Shown here piece by piece: positions 7,933 to 15,758 of a stretch of DNA of 38,408 bases (position 1 is its first letter; the number at the start of each line of letters is the position of its first letter). Under the pieces are notes generated by a model, which saw nothing but the letters and a program-made list of their open reading frames with translations, did not search any database and had not been told where the DNA came from. The DNA is from a bacterium (GTDB lineage: Bacteria > Krumholzibacteriota > Krumholzibacteriia > LZORAL124-64-63). The stretch is from NCBI GenBank assembly GCA_003353795.1, contig PIVY01000024.1, positions 1 to 38,408 on the forward strand, given 5' to 3'. The translations under genes and the position numbers were made by a program.

Positions 7933-10287
7933 TCAGGCTCCCAGTCGGTAGGCGGACAGGCCGTGGCTCAGGCCCAGGCAGCGGGCGCGGGCGGCGGCGG
8001 GATCAGCGAGGTCCGGACCCCAGGATACCAGGAATCGGAATTCGAGGAACCCGCCGAGGTCGGCGCGGAAATTGGTTTCCCAGTAGTTGGTGGCGAGCCA
8101 GGCGTGAAGGTGGTCGGGGCGGGGCGGCAGGTCGGCGTCGCCCATGAGGCAGCGTGGACCGCTGTCCAGGGGGCCGACCCAGAGCAGGGGCGCGTCGGGC
8201 ATGGCCACGGCGAGACCGCCGTCATGGCCGCACCAGGCGAAGCCCTCCTGCAGGCAGGTCCAGTCGGTGCAGGTGCCGGGCAGCTGGTCGTGCCAGGGGC
8301 GCACGGCGGCGCCGGCCTTGAAGACCCAGAGGTCGTCGGCGTCCGGCCAGGTGAACGGCAGCGGGAGGTACAGGTTGGTGGGGTCCCAGGTGCCGGGCAG
8401 GTGCAGGCGCAGGGAGGCTTCGAGAATGGGCGCCGCGCGGTGGACCGCCAGTTCCAGCTCGCCCCATGACAGTCCGGCGCCCTCGAAGCGCAGCACGTGG
8501 CGCAGGGCAACCGGGCCGGCCGCCACCACGCGACCGCCAGCGCAGCGGGCGAGGTCGCGGCTCTCGCCGGGGCCCTTGCGATTCAGCAGCATGGCGCCAC
8601 GGGCGTGGGCCTGGTCGCCGCCGTCGCGACCATCCACGGGTGTCGACTCTCGCACCAGGGTGAGCGCCGGGAAGGGCGCGTCGGCGCGCAGCAGAGAACG
8701 GTCGCCGACCCGCAACGACGTGATGCCCGATCCGCGCGTCCAGGCTAGGCGCACGGCGTCGGCGATGAGCTCGCCGCCGTCGGTCCACGGCTGCGGCTCG
8801 GGCTCGTCCTGGCGCTTGCCGGGCGCACTGGCCAGCTCGAGCTCGCGGGTCTCGCCGGGCTCGAGGTTGATGGGCGTGTCGAAGGCCATGCCCCGGGGCA
8901 CCGGTCGGCGCTGCCAGGGCCGGATCTTGGCCCGCTGCGGGTCGCGCAGGCGGACTGCCCCGTCGAGGTCGCGCTCGCGGTATTCCTCGTGGCCGACGAT
9001 CAGGGGCACCATGCCGGTGACCGACACGTCGAGGGGATTGGTCACCCGGTAGAGCAGGGGACGGCACGGCGCGGGCGAGCTGGCGCCCAGGTGGTGCAGC
9101 GCCCGATCGACGTGGGCGGTGACCGAATCGAGCGCCGCCGCGGCATAGGCCCGCTTGCGCTCGCCCAGCGACTGGGCCAGTGCGTGCCAGGGCGCGGTCA
9201 CGCTGTCGCTGTGGCCGAAGGTGTGCTCGGCGTAGAGGCCGAGATCGGTGACAAGGTCGCACAGTTCGGGCCGCGGCAGATCGGGATGGCGATCGCGGAG
9301 GGCGCGCAGCCAGATCCAGCGGCGCTGGGCCTCGCGGAAGAGACGCGTGCTCACCGGCTCGCTGGCCAGACCGTCGCTCCACCAGTCGGGCCAGTCGCCG
9401 CGGTGGATGGGTAGGGTGAGGGCCAGGTCGGTCTCGCGGACGCGGTCGAAGAAGGTGTCGAGGGTGCCCATCTCCACGGTACAGACGTCGCCGTGCTCGG
9501 CGTTCCAGCGGGCGGCGGTTTCGGCGATGGCGCCCGACGGCGGGGCATTGTCGGTTCGCTGGCCGCTGATCATCATGGGCACGGGGTCGACGGTCACGCC
9601 CTCGGCGCGCAGGCGCTCCAGGTAACGGGGAATGCGCCGCTCGGCCACGGTCCAGTGGTCGTGGAAGATGGTGTGGGCGTCGCAGTCGTCCTTGGTGAGG
9701 TAGCTCGATACCGCGCTGGGCGCGAGGCCCAGTTCGTTGCCGAAGTGGTAGTGCTCGCCCGACCAGACCAGGAGGCGGCGGCCGTCGGGCGCCTCCCACC
9801 AGAAACCGGTTTGCTGGCGGCCCAGCGGGTACATGCCGTGGTGGGTGTGGATGCAGGTGAAGAGGTTCTCGACGCCGGCGTCGAGGAGCGCGGTGCAGAA
9901 GCCCCAGGAGTAGCCGTTGATGTCGGCGGTCATGGCCGAGCGGATGCCGAGGCCGGTGCGGCGGGCGGTGTCGGCGGCGCGGCGGGTGAGCACGTGGAGG
10001 AGCGGCTGGTCGGCCAGCTCGTTGAGGTTGGCCCAGCTGGCGGAGAGGCCAATGCGGCCGTGGCGGACCGCCTCGAGGAAGGCGAGTCGCTCGTCGTCGT
10101 CGGCGGCCGCGAGGAAGAGCTCGACCTGGCGGTGGCATTCGCACTGCCAGTGGAAGTGGGGGTGTGTGGCGGTGAGGGCCAGCGCCTGCCGGATGAAGTC
10201 GACGTGCCAGCCTTCGACCACACCTTGCGGATCGGTATAGCCGATGTCGGTGTGACTGTGGTGGATCAGCAGCAACGTGGGGGTCAT
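7933..10287 (-). CDS. glycoside hydrolase family 38-like alpha-mannosidase
   Basis: The protein has 784 residues from ATG 10285-10287, chosen because GGAGG lies 7 bases upstream and the protein then starts directly with the catalytic domain. Active-site features of the GH38 clan are visible: H10-S-H12-T-D14 in HHSHTDIGYTDPQ (zinc ligands), the nucleophile candidate Asp122 in TADINGYSWG, SGQRTDNAPP (about 241-250) and a further zinc-ligand candidate His355 in YAEHTFGHS. The C-terminal half (about 400-784) is beta-rich as in the family. There is no signal peptide, so it should be cytoplasmic, while the coupled GH20 is exported. It belongs to the divergent HTDIGYT-type branch rather than to Golgi-like mannosidases, so the exact linkage is not certain. 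It is the first gene of a two-gene operon. Confidence 0.85.
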   Translation of the reverse strand: MTPTLLLIHHSHTDIGYTDPQGVVEGWHVDFIRQALALTATHPHFHWQCECHRQVELFLAAADDDERLAFLEAVRHGRIGLSASWANLNELADQPLLHVLTRRAADTARRTGLGIRSAMTADINGYSWGFCTALLDAGVENLFTCIHTHHGMYPLGRQQTGFWWEAPDGRRLLVWSGEHYHFGNELGLAPSAVSSYLTKDDCDAHTIFHDHWTVAERRIPRYLERLRAEGVTVDPVPMMISGQRTDNAPPSGAIAETAARWNAEHGDVCTVEMGTLDTFFDRVRETDLALTLPIHRGDWPDWWSDGLASEPVSTRLFREAQRRWIWLRALRDRHPDLPRPELCDLVTDLGLYAEHTFGHSDSVTAPWHALAQSLGERKRAYAAAALDSVTAHVDRALHHLGASSPAPCRPLLYRVTNPLDVSVTGMVPLIVGHEEYRERDLDGAVRLRDPQRAKIRPWQRRPVPRGMAFDTPINLEPGETRELELASAPGKRQDEPEPQPWTDGGELIADAVRLAWTRGSGITSLRVGDRSLLRADAPFPALTLVRESTPVDGRDGGDQAHARGAMLLNRKGPGESRDLARCAGGRVVAAGPVALRHVLRFEGAGLSWGELELAVHRAAPILEASLRLHLPGTWDPTNLYLPLPFTWPDADDLWVFKAGAAVRPWHDQLPGTCTDWTCLQEGFAWCGHDGGLAVAMPDAPLLWVGPLDSGPRCLMGDADLPPRPDHLHAWLATNYWETNFRADLGGFLEFRFLVSWGPDLADPAAARARCLGLSHGLSAYRLGA

Positions 10288-10406
10288 GCACGGTCCTCCG
10301 GTCGCTGCCATGGTAGCATGCGGTCCGCGGGGCCGGGTCAACTCAGGCGCTCCGACTCCGGCGAAGTGTCCCCCACCGCCGCCACTCAGTCAACCGACCG
10401 CCCCCT

Positions 10407-12227
10407 CTACGGCGAAGGCGGAACCGGGCCGGCGTCGTCCGGCGGCGCGAGGCGCCAGATCACGGCGGTACCATGCTCGTCGCGGCGCTCGAACACCGTC
10501 GGCCCGCGACGCGGATGGTCCGGGCCCCGCTCGCGGCCGGCCCAGGTGCGGGCGCCGGTGAATCCCAGGACCGGTTCGCGACCGGCCAGGGCCTGCCGGA
10601 TCTCGTCCATCCAGATCGGATTGACCTGCGGCGTGGTGTGCGGCAACCCGGCCAGGGCCGGCACGAACTGGCCGGCGTCGTAGTACTCCGTGGCGATGAG
10701 TCCCTGCGGCGGCGCGTGCTCCGCCAGCCACGCCAGCGCCTCGCGGTCGGCCGCGGTGACGATCTGACCGCCCAGCAGACCTCGATGGTAGTAGTGGTGA
10801 TGCTTGGCGCCCGCGATCACCACCAACGCCAGCAGCAGCACGATCTGCAGACCCGCCGCCGGCCGCATCCGACCGCCGCGCGTCCAGCGCGTCCGCACGT
10901 CGGCCAGACCGTCGAGCCAGCCCCGCAGTGGCAGCGCGGCCAGGGGCAGGGCGAAGGGCATCACTCGGTCGGGAACCAGGGACGTGGTCAGCGGCAGCCA
11001 GGAAGACGTGGACAGCACGGCCATCAGTTCCACCGCCGCGACTCCACTGACGGCGACGAGCAGGCCACGTCCGCGGTCGCGACGCACCTGGAGCAGCGCG
11101 ATGAACAGCACCACCACCAGCCACGTGTCACCGAACTGACCCACCACGTGCCGGAACGCGCCGACCAGACCCGGCGCCGGCGCCTGCGGCGGCGTCTTGA
11201 GGTTCTCACGGATCCAGGCCAGTTCATCGGCACCGAAATGCAGCTCCGCGAACAGGGGCGCCAGCGGCGCCAGCAACGCGGCGCCGATTGCCAGCGCGGG
11301 CCACCCGGCGGTCAGGTGCCGTCGGGTGAGCCGGCCGCCGCCGATCACCTGCACGGCGAGCATGGCCGGAGCCGCGTAGAGAATGACCACCGCAGCCGTC
11401 GGATGGGTCGTGGCCGCCGCCACGGCCATCAGCGCCGCCTCGATCCAGACGCGGCGATCGGGTGCGGCGAGGGCATCGCCGAAACGTCGCAGCGCCACCA
11501 GCGCGAAGGCGCAGGCCAGGACGCTGGGATTCCCTCCCCAGGCGACGTAGTTCTGCGGCGAGCGCGACAGCCAGACCACCAGCACGGCGGCCGCCAGGGC
11601 GCGGCGATCCAGCCCCGGTCCCCGCCGTAGACACAGGTACACGGCCACCGGGAAGAAGGCGTGGGTCAACGCCACGTTGGCCAGGCCGCTGCGGCCGAGG
11701 TCACCCCACAGCTGGGCGATCAGCGCAGTCTGGGCATGGAAACCGAGGGGGTAGAGGCCGAACGACACGCCGGGGAAGAAGGGGTCCTGGGTCATGGGTA
11801 TGGCGCCGCCGTCCAGCAGCAGTCGCGCGAAGGCCAGGTGCATGCCCATGTCCACACCCGACGGCGCGGCAAAGCGGAGATACGGCACCAGGTAGACCGC
11901 CACGGCGAGCAACAGCCAGGTCGCTGCGGCGGGCGCCCAGCGACGTTCGGTCGAGCGGACGATCCCCACGGTCAGCGCCACCAGCGCCAGGGCCGACAGT
12001 CCCAGCCAGGTCTCCTGCCAGGGCACGTTGAGGATCCGCAACCAGGGCAAGGCGATGGCCGGCGCCGCCAGCGCCAGCGGCAGCCGGGTCAAGCCGTCGA
12101 ACCCGTCGCCGCGCCCTCGGCGCAGCAGATGGGCCAGCAACAGCCCCGGCAGCAGCCAGGGCAACGGCGCCACCAGCAACGCCAGGCAGGCCAGCGAGAG
12201 TGACCGGCGGTGGGTGAACTGGATCAA
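10407..12227 (-). CDS. polytopic membrane protein, GT-C glycosyltransferase-like
   Basis: The product has about 606 residues with roughly a dozen hydrophobic segments up to about residue 455, then a soluble C-terminal domain of about 140 residues. The pattern of membrane segments, an extracytoplasmic loop with VDMGMHLAFARLLLDGG, and a final soluble domain (RGLLGGQIVTAADREALAWLAEHAPPQ, read in two pieces) resembles GT-C lipid-linked-sugar transferases and the DUF6541/ArnT-like proteins, but no decisive motif is visible. KHHHYYHRG precedes the soluble domain. TTG at 12227 is chosen as start because AGGAG lies 8 bases upstream; GTG at 12263 (12 codons earlier) is the alternative and has only a weak ribosome site. 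It is transcribed divergently from the EamA gene. Confidence 0.7.
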   Translation of the reverse strand: MIQFTHRRSLSLACLALLVAPLPWLLPGLLLAHLLRRGRGDGFDGLTRLPLALAAPAIALPWLRILNVPWQETWLGLSALALVALTVGIVRSTERRWAPAAATWLLLAVAVYLVPYLRFAAPSGVDMGMHLAFARLLLDGGAIPMTQDPFFPGVSFGLYPLGFHAQTALIAQLWGDLGRSGLANVALTHAFFPVAVYLCLRRGPGLDRRALAAAVLVVWLSRSPQNYVAWGGNPSVLACAFALVALRRFGDALAAPDRRVWIEAALMAVAAATTHPTAAVVILYAAPAMLAVQVIGGGRLTRRHLTAGWPALAIGAALLAPLAPLFAELHFGADELAWIRENLKTPPQAPAPGLVGAFRHVVGQFGDTWLVVVLFIALLQVRRDRGRGLLVAVSGVAAVELMAVLSTSSWLPLTTSLVPDRVMPFALPLAALPLRGWLDGLADVRTRWTRGGRMRPAAGLQIVLLLALVVIAGAKHHHYYHRGLLGGQIVTAADREALAWLAEHAPPQGLIATEYYDAGQFVPALAGLPHTTPQVNPIWMDEIRQALAGREPVLGFTGARTWAGRERGPDHPRRGPTVFERRDEHGTAVIWRLAPPDDAGPVPPSP

Positions 12228-12365
12228 TGGGCGATCTCCTACGCAGAACAGGGACTGGACCACGCCAGCCTAGCGCACGGTCCGGTTCCGGCCAAGCCCT
12301 GGACATCCAGAAGTGCGACTGTTAGTTGTTGCGCGATACTCGGCGTCCCGGACTGGAGCATGGTC

Positions 12366-13259
12366 ATGACCCCCAAACTCCGCAGCGACCTCCTCCTGCT
12401 CCTCGCCGCAGCCATCTGGGGCTTCGCGTTCGTGGCTCAGCGCCTCGGCATGGAGCATACCGGCCCGTTCACCTTCAACAGCGCCCGCTTCGCCCTGGGC
12501 GCGCTGGTCCTCATCCCCCTCGTGCGCGCCCGTTCCCGCACCGGCGGTCCGGACGGCGGCCCCCCGTCCCCCTGGCGCGTCGACCTCAAGCGCGGCCTCG
12601 TCCTCGGCCTCGTCCTCTTCGGCGGCGCCACCCTGCAGCAGTTCGGCGTGGTCTACACCACGGCGGGCAAGGCCGGCTTCATCACCGGTCTCTACGTGGT
12701 ACTGGTGCCGTTCCTGGGCCTGTTCGTGGGCCAGCACACGCACAGGCGCACCTGGGTGGGCGCGATCCTGGCGGTGGTCGGTCTCTACTTCCTGACCATC
12801 ACCGGCGGCCTGCATATGGCGAAGGGCGACTTCCTGGTCTTCGTGGGCGCCTTCTTCTGGGCCACCCACGTGGTGCTCATCGGCAAGTGGGCGCCGCACA
12901 CCGAGCCGGTCAGGCTGGCGGCGCTGCAGTTCGGGGTGTGCTCGGTGCTGTCGCTGATCATGGCCTTCGTGTTCGAGGACCCCGCCTGGAGCGGCATCCA
13001 GGGTGCGCTCTGGCCCATCCTCTACGCGGGGTTCCTGTCGACCGGCGTGGCCTACACTCTCCAGGTGGTGGCCCAGCGCCACGCGCCGCCGGCCCACGCG
13101 GCCATCATCCTCTCGCTGGAGGCGGTCTTCGCGGTGGCGGGCGGCATGGTCATGCTGGGCGAGAGCCTGGCAACGCGGGGAATCGCCGGGTGCGTGCTCA
13201 TGCTGGTGGGCATGATCCTCTCGCAGATCGAGCCGCGGCGGCGACGGTCCACGGGCTGA
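12366..13259 (+). CDS. EamA/DMT superfamily transporter
   Basis: The protein has 297 residues, normal for the family, with ten predicted membrane helices in two EamA repeats. The N-terminus LLLLLAAAIWGFAFVAQRLG and the mid-protein segment FLVFVGAFFWATHVVLIGKW are the diagnostic first helices of the two repeats; GYxY-like and ILSLEAVFAVAGGMVMLGE segments close the second repeat. ATG 12366 is preferred because GGAG lies 7 bases upstream; ATG 12360 is an alternative two codons earlier. These are inner-membrane exporters of small metabolites such as amino acids; the substrate cannot be told from sequence. The gene is monocistronic and divergent from the GT-C-like gene. Confidence 0.9.
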   Translation: MTPKLRSDLLLLLAAAIWGFAFVAQRLGMEHTGPFTFNSARFALGALVLIPLVRARSRTGGPDGGPPSPWRVDLKRGLVLGLVLFGGATLQQFGVVYTTAGKAGFITGLYVVLVPFLGLFVGQHTHRRTWVGAILAVVGLYFLTITGGLHMAKGDFLVFVGAFFWATHVVLIGKWAPHTEPVRLAALQFGVCSVLSLIMAFVFEDPAWSGIQGALWPILYAGFLSTGVAYTLQVVAQRHAPPAHAAIILSLEAVFAVAGGMVMLGESLATRGIAGCVLMLVGMILSQIEPRRRRSTG

Positions 13260-13331
13260 CGCGGGTCCAAACCTGCCACCGTCGGCGGTCGCAGCGTCCG
13301 GATTCCGGTCAGCCGACCCACGGCTATCCGC

Positions 13332-13469
13332 TTACAGGATCCGGACCAGTTCCTCACAGGGCCCGCACAGCCGCGTATTTGCTTTTTTCTCGATGACCGA
13401 TCGAACGGGCATGCCCCCTGCAATGACCTGAATGCAGGGCAAGCAACCAATAACCGGCGCCGCCAGCAC
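13332..13469 (-). CDS. possible small two-CxxC (zinc-ribbon-like) protein, antisense to the leader of the next gene
   Basis: A frame of about 45 codons from GTG 13467-13469, or up to 61 from TTG 13517, contains two CxxC pairs 22 residues apart: CLPC and CGPC, the latter in ANTRLCGPCEELVRIL. Such spacing is compatible with a zinc ribbon. The composition (EKKANTR) is unlike the Arg/Pro-rich noise of most antisense frames here. A GGGGGA stretch precedes the GTG. Against it: low GC at third positions, no conservation evidence, and overlap with the upstream region of the plus-strand gene at 13517. Treat it as a candidate only. Confidence 0.22.
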   Translation of the reverse strand: MLAAPVIGCLPCIQVIAGGMPVRSVIEKKANTRLCGPCEELVRIL

Positions 13470-13516
13470 GCTTCCCCCCACCTGGCGGCGTCGGTCCCCG
13501 GAGGAGGCACGAGGCA

Positions 13517-13711
13517 ATGACGACGATGAAGGATCAGCCCACCAGGAATCGCGCCGAGCACTTCGATCTCCTGCAGTCGGCCCTCGAGGAGGGCCTGCGG
13601 GACATCAACGCCGCTCGCTCGCCCGAGGAAGCGGAGAAGGCTCGCAAGCGCGCCCGACTGCGCCTGGAAGCGCTGAACCAGGATTTCGAGACCGCGTTCG
13701 CGGCGAACTAG
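13517..13711 (+). CDS. small helical protein of unknown function (64 aa)
   Basis: This small gene is supported by GGAGGAGG ahead of the ATG, an independent position and a perfect terminator hairpin 18 bases after its stop. The product is charged and almost wholly helical: HFDLLQSALEEGLRDINAA and SPEEAEKARKRARLRLEALN suggest two amphipathic helices, possibly a helical hairpin or coiled coil. It has no signal peptide or cysteine. I do not recognise a family. A hairpin (CCCTGCA 13416-13422 with TGCAGGG 13433-13439) lies in its upstream region. The clean expression signals suggest a well-expressed cytosolic protein, possibly DNA-binding or regulatory, but that is inference. Confidence 0.7.
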   Translation: MTTMKDQPTRNRAEHFDLLQSALEEGLRDINAARSPEEAEKARKRARLRLEALNQDFETAFAAN

Positions 13712-13728
13712 CCGCGCCACCGGTCTGG

Positions 13729-13766
13729 AAACGACGCCGCCTCGGCCGAGGCGGCGTCGTTTTTTC
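13729..13766 (+). terminator. strong intrinsic terminator of the 64-aa protein gene
   Basis: AAACGACGCCGCCTCGG (13729-13745) is followed directly by its exact reverse complement (13746-13762), and the T-run continues to 13765. The 17-bp palindrome would fold with a 4-base loop. This is the clearest Rho-independent terminator in the window. Confidence 0.92.
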
Positions 13767-13864
13767 ATTCCCGCCGTCCGCAACCCCGCCGCCCGCGCTG
13801 CGTAAGCATTCTCCGAGTCTATGCCCCGGCTCCCGTTCAGCGATTTCACTCGAGGAGACCCATC

Positions 13865-14962
13865 ATGACGTTGCGCTCGTCACGTGGCGCGCGGCTCATC
13901 GCCGCTTTCGCCCTCATTCTGCTCGTGGCCGGCCCTGTGGCCGCTTCCGGTCTGGAACACGACTTCACCTTCGAGGCCGACGAGCTGGTCCTCGTGAACC
14001 TCATCGGCAAGATCCGCGTGGAGGCTGCGACGGGAGACGATTTCGAGGTCCACGTGGAGGTCCGGGGCAGCGACGCCGAGCCCGATATGATCACCGTGGA
14101 CCTGGATACCGGCCGCAAGTCCAAGCTCGTGGTCGAGTTCCCTATCGAGGAACACCGCACGTACATCTATCCCGACCTCGGCCGCGGCTCGACCACCATC
14201 TGGCAGCCCGATCAGGACGGCGACAGCGGCTGGTGGAGCAAACTCTGGAACAGTATGGGCGGCGAGAAGGTCACCGTGAAAGGCTCCGGACGCGGCCTCG
14301 AGGTGTGGGCCGACGTGACGTTGCGCGTGCCCGCCGACCGCAAGACCAGCGTCTACCTGGCCGCGGGCGACATCAAGGCCACCGGCATCGACGGCAAGCT
14401 CGTCCTCGACACCAACAGCGGCCCCATCGACGTGACCGGCCATACCGGCAAGCTGGTGTGCGACACCGGCAGCGGCGAGGTCAAGGTGGCCGACATCGAC
14501 GGCTACCTGCTCTGCGACACCGGCAGCGGTGAGGTGATGGTGGAGAACCATCGGGGCAGAGCCCTCAAGGTGGACACCGGCAGCGGCGGCGTGCGCATCG
14601 ACGGCGCCGATACCGAGGAACTGCACGTGGACACCGGTAGCGGCGCGGTCACCGCCCGTCGCGTGAAGGCCGACAAGGCGATCATCGACACCGGCAGCGG
14701 TGGGGTGGAACTGCAGCTCGACCGCATGGGCACCGGGCGCTTCGTCATCGACACCGGCAGCGGTGGCGTGAACCTCACCCTGCCCGACGGCGCCTCGGCT
14801 ACCGTGAGCGTCGATACCGGCAGCGGCGGCATCCGCACCGACGTCCCCGGCGCCGAGATCCTGCACAAGGAGCGCGGCGAGTTGAAGATGCGCGTGGGCG
14901 ACGGCAAGACCCGCGTGATCGTGGACACCGGCAGCGGCGGGGTGACCATCGCCGGGCGCTGA
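13865..14962 (+). CDS. secreted DUF4097-type beta-helix protein with DTGSG repeats
   Basis: The product has 365 residues with a signal peptide (hydrophobic 11-26, cleavage near VAA-SG). AGGAG lies 8 bases before the ATG. The first part (about 28-170) has strands typical of DUF4097/DUF4098 adhesin-like domains (VNLIGKIRVEAATGDDFEV). The second part consists of nine turns, each carrying DTGSG or, in the first, DTNSG, followed by a hydrophobic strand such as GVRIDG or GEVKVADI. This indicates a right-handed beta-helix with one D-T-G-S-G corner per turn. DUF4097 proteins are often exported and found with stress or signalling genes, but the role is unknown. Here it is monocistronic and convergent with the methyltransferase gene. 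Confidence 0.85.
   Translation: MTLRSSRGARLIAAFALILLVAGPVAASGLEHDFTFEADELVLVNLIGKIRVEAATGDDFEVHVEVRGSDAEPDMITVDLDTGRKSKLVVEFPIEEHRTYIYPDLGRGSTTIWQPDQDGDSGWWSKLWNSMGGEKVTVKGSGRGLEVWADVTLRVPADRKTSVYLAAGDIKATGIDGKLVLDTNSGPIDVTGHTGKLVCDTGSGEVKVADIDGYLLCDTGSGEVMVENHRGRALKVDTGSGGVRIDGADTEELHVDTGSGAVTARRVKADKAIIDTGSGGVELQLDRMGTGRFVIDTGSGGVNLTLPDGASATVSVDTGSGGIRTDVPGAEILHKERGELKMRVGDGKTRVIVDTGSGGVTIAGR
14408..14938 (+). repeat. nine coding repeats of D-T-(G/N)-S-G
   Basis: Codons for the repeat core GACACCGGCAGCGG begin at 14408, 14462, 14516, 14573, 14630, 14687, 14750, 14813 and 14924. The spacing in residues is 18, 18, 19, 19, 19, 21, 21 and 37. The core is nearly identical at DNA level while the linkers differ, which fits structural selection on one corner of a beta-helix. 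Confidence 0.9.
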
Positions 14963-14972
14963 TCACGTTGAT

Positions 14973-15758
14973 CTAGCGGCGCGGCGCCAAGACCTCGAGT
15001 TGATACGGCAAGCGGGCGGTCCCATCGGTGGGCCGCCCGTTCGCGTCGCAGACGGCCACGCGCTGCAGCGCCGAGCGGTCGACGAGGTCCGTCCACTGGC
15101 GCCCGGTGTAAGTGCGCAGGTCGTAGCGATAGCCGCTGTGCTCGGTGCCGTGGGGGCGGGTGACGACGAATTCCACGATCACGGTCTCGACACGCGTTCG
15201 GCCTTCGGGCGGCAAGTACTGGATGACCTGCTGCACGGAGAGCGAGCCTCGGGTGGCCTGCCAGACGTCCTCGTCGGGTTCGCGGTCGGGATGGTGGAGG
15301 TCGATGCCCACGAGGTAGACGCCGCCCGTTGCGAGGTTGGCGGCGATCTGCTCGAAGTGGGCGAGCATGGCCGCGTCGGTGGCGAGGTGGCGGACCGAGT
15401 TCACGGGGCAGAAGGCGACGTCAGAACGACCGAGACCCATCAGCGGCGCGGTGAAATCGGCGGTGACCAGGCGGTGGTCGGCGTCGAGGCGGTCGAGACG
15501 GCGAGCGGCGTAGTCGAGCATGCCGGGCAGTGGATCGTAGCCGCGCACCCGGCAGCCGCGGCGGGCCAGCCCACGCAGGTAGCGGCCGGTTCCGCAGGCC
15601 GGCTCGAGCCACACGGAGCCGGGGCCGCTGCGGCGCGCGAAGCGTTTCGCCGCGCGCTGGAGCGCATCGACCTCGCGGGCGGTCTCCGGGGTGTTGACCA
15701 CGTCGTAGAGGACGGGGTCGAGGTAGAGGCCGCCGCCGTGGTCGGTGCTACCAGACAT
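14973..15758 (-). CDS. class I SAM-dependent methyltransferase
   Basis: The protein has 261 residues. Motif I is WLEPACGTGRYL (about 50-61) and the acidic residue at the end of strand 2 is in RGYDPLPGML (Asp75); FTAPLMG and DVAFCPVNSVRHL follow as motifs II/III, and GGVYLVGIDLH is the strand 5 region. The Rossmann fold and SAM binding are clear. The C-terminal part (VVTRPHGTEHSGYRYDLRTY onward) forms the beta-rich substrate region seen in small-molecule methyltransferases. The ATG lies within the last codons of the barrel gene upstream (11-base overlap), and no good Shine-Dalgarno site is present, so translation is probably coupled. The substrate is unknown; the link with an outer-membrane protein gene is curious and may be only positional. 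Confidence 0.88.
   Translation of the reverse strand: MSGSTDHGGGLYLDPVLYDVVNTPETAREVDALQRAAKRFARRSGPGSVWLEPACGTGRYLRGLARRGCRVRGYDPLPGMLDYAARRLDRLDADHRLVTADFTAPLMGLGRSDVAFCPVNSVRHLATDAAMLAHFEQIAANLATGGVYLVGIDLHHPDREPDEDVWQATRGSLSVQQVIQYLPPEGRTRVETVIVEFVVTRPHGTEHSGYRYDLRTYTGRQWTDLVDRSALQRVAVCDANGRPTDGTARLPYQLEVLAPRR

Noticed and set aside
8222-10291. A 689-codon frame on the same strand as the GH38 gene in another phase
   Set aside because: The product is almost entirely Arg/Pro/Ala/His, and the alternate frame contains all GH38 active-site residues.
13052-13849. A 265-codon minus-strand frame across the EamA end and the small gene
   Set aside because: It runs through the perfect terminator and two supported genes and gives an Arg/Ala-rich product without domains. 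Only its neighbour in another phase with two CxxC pairs was kept, as a low-confidence candidate.
14408-14938. DTGS motif of aspartic proteases
   Set aside because: The motif recurs nine times at near-regular spacing within a beta-helix, without the hydrophobic-Gly partner motif of aspartic proteases, so it is structural.
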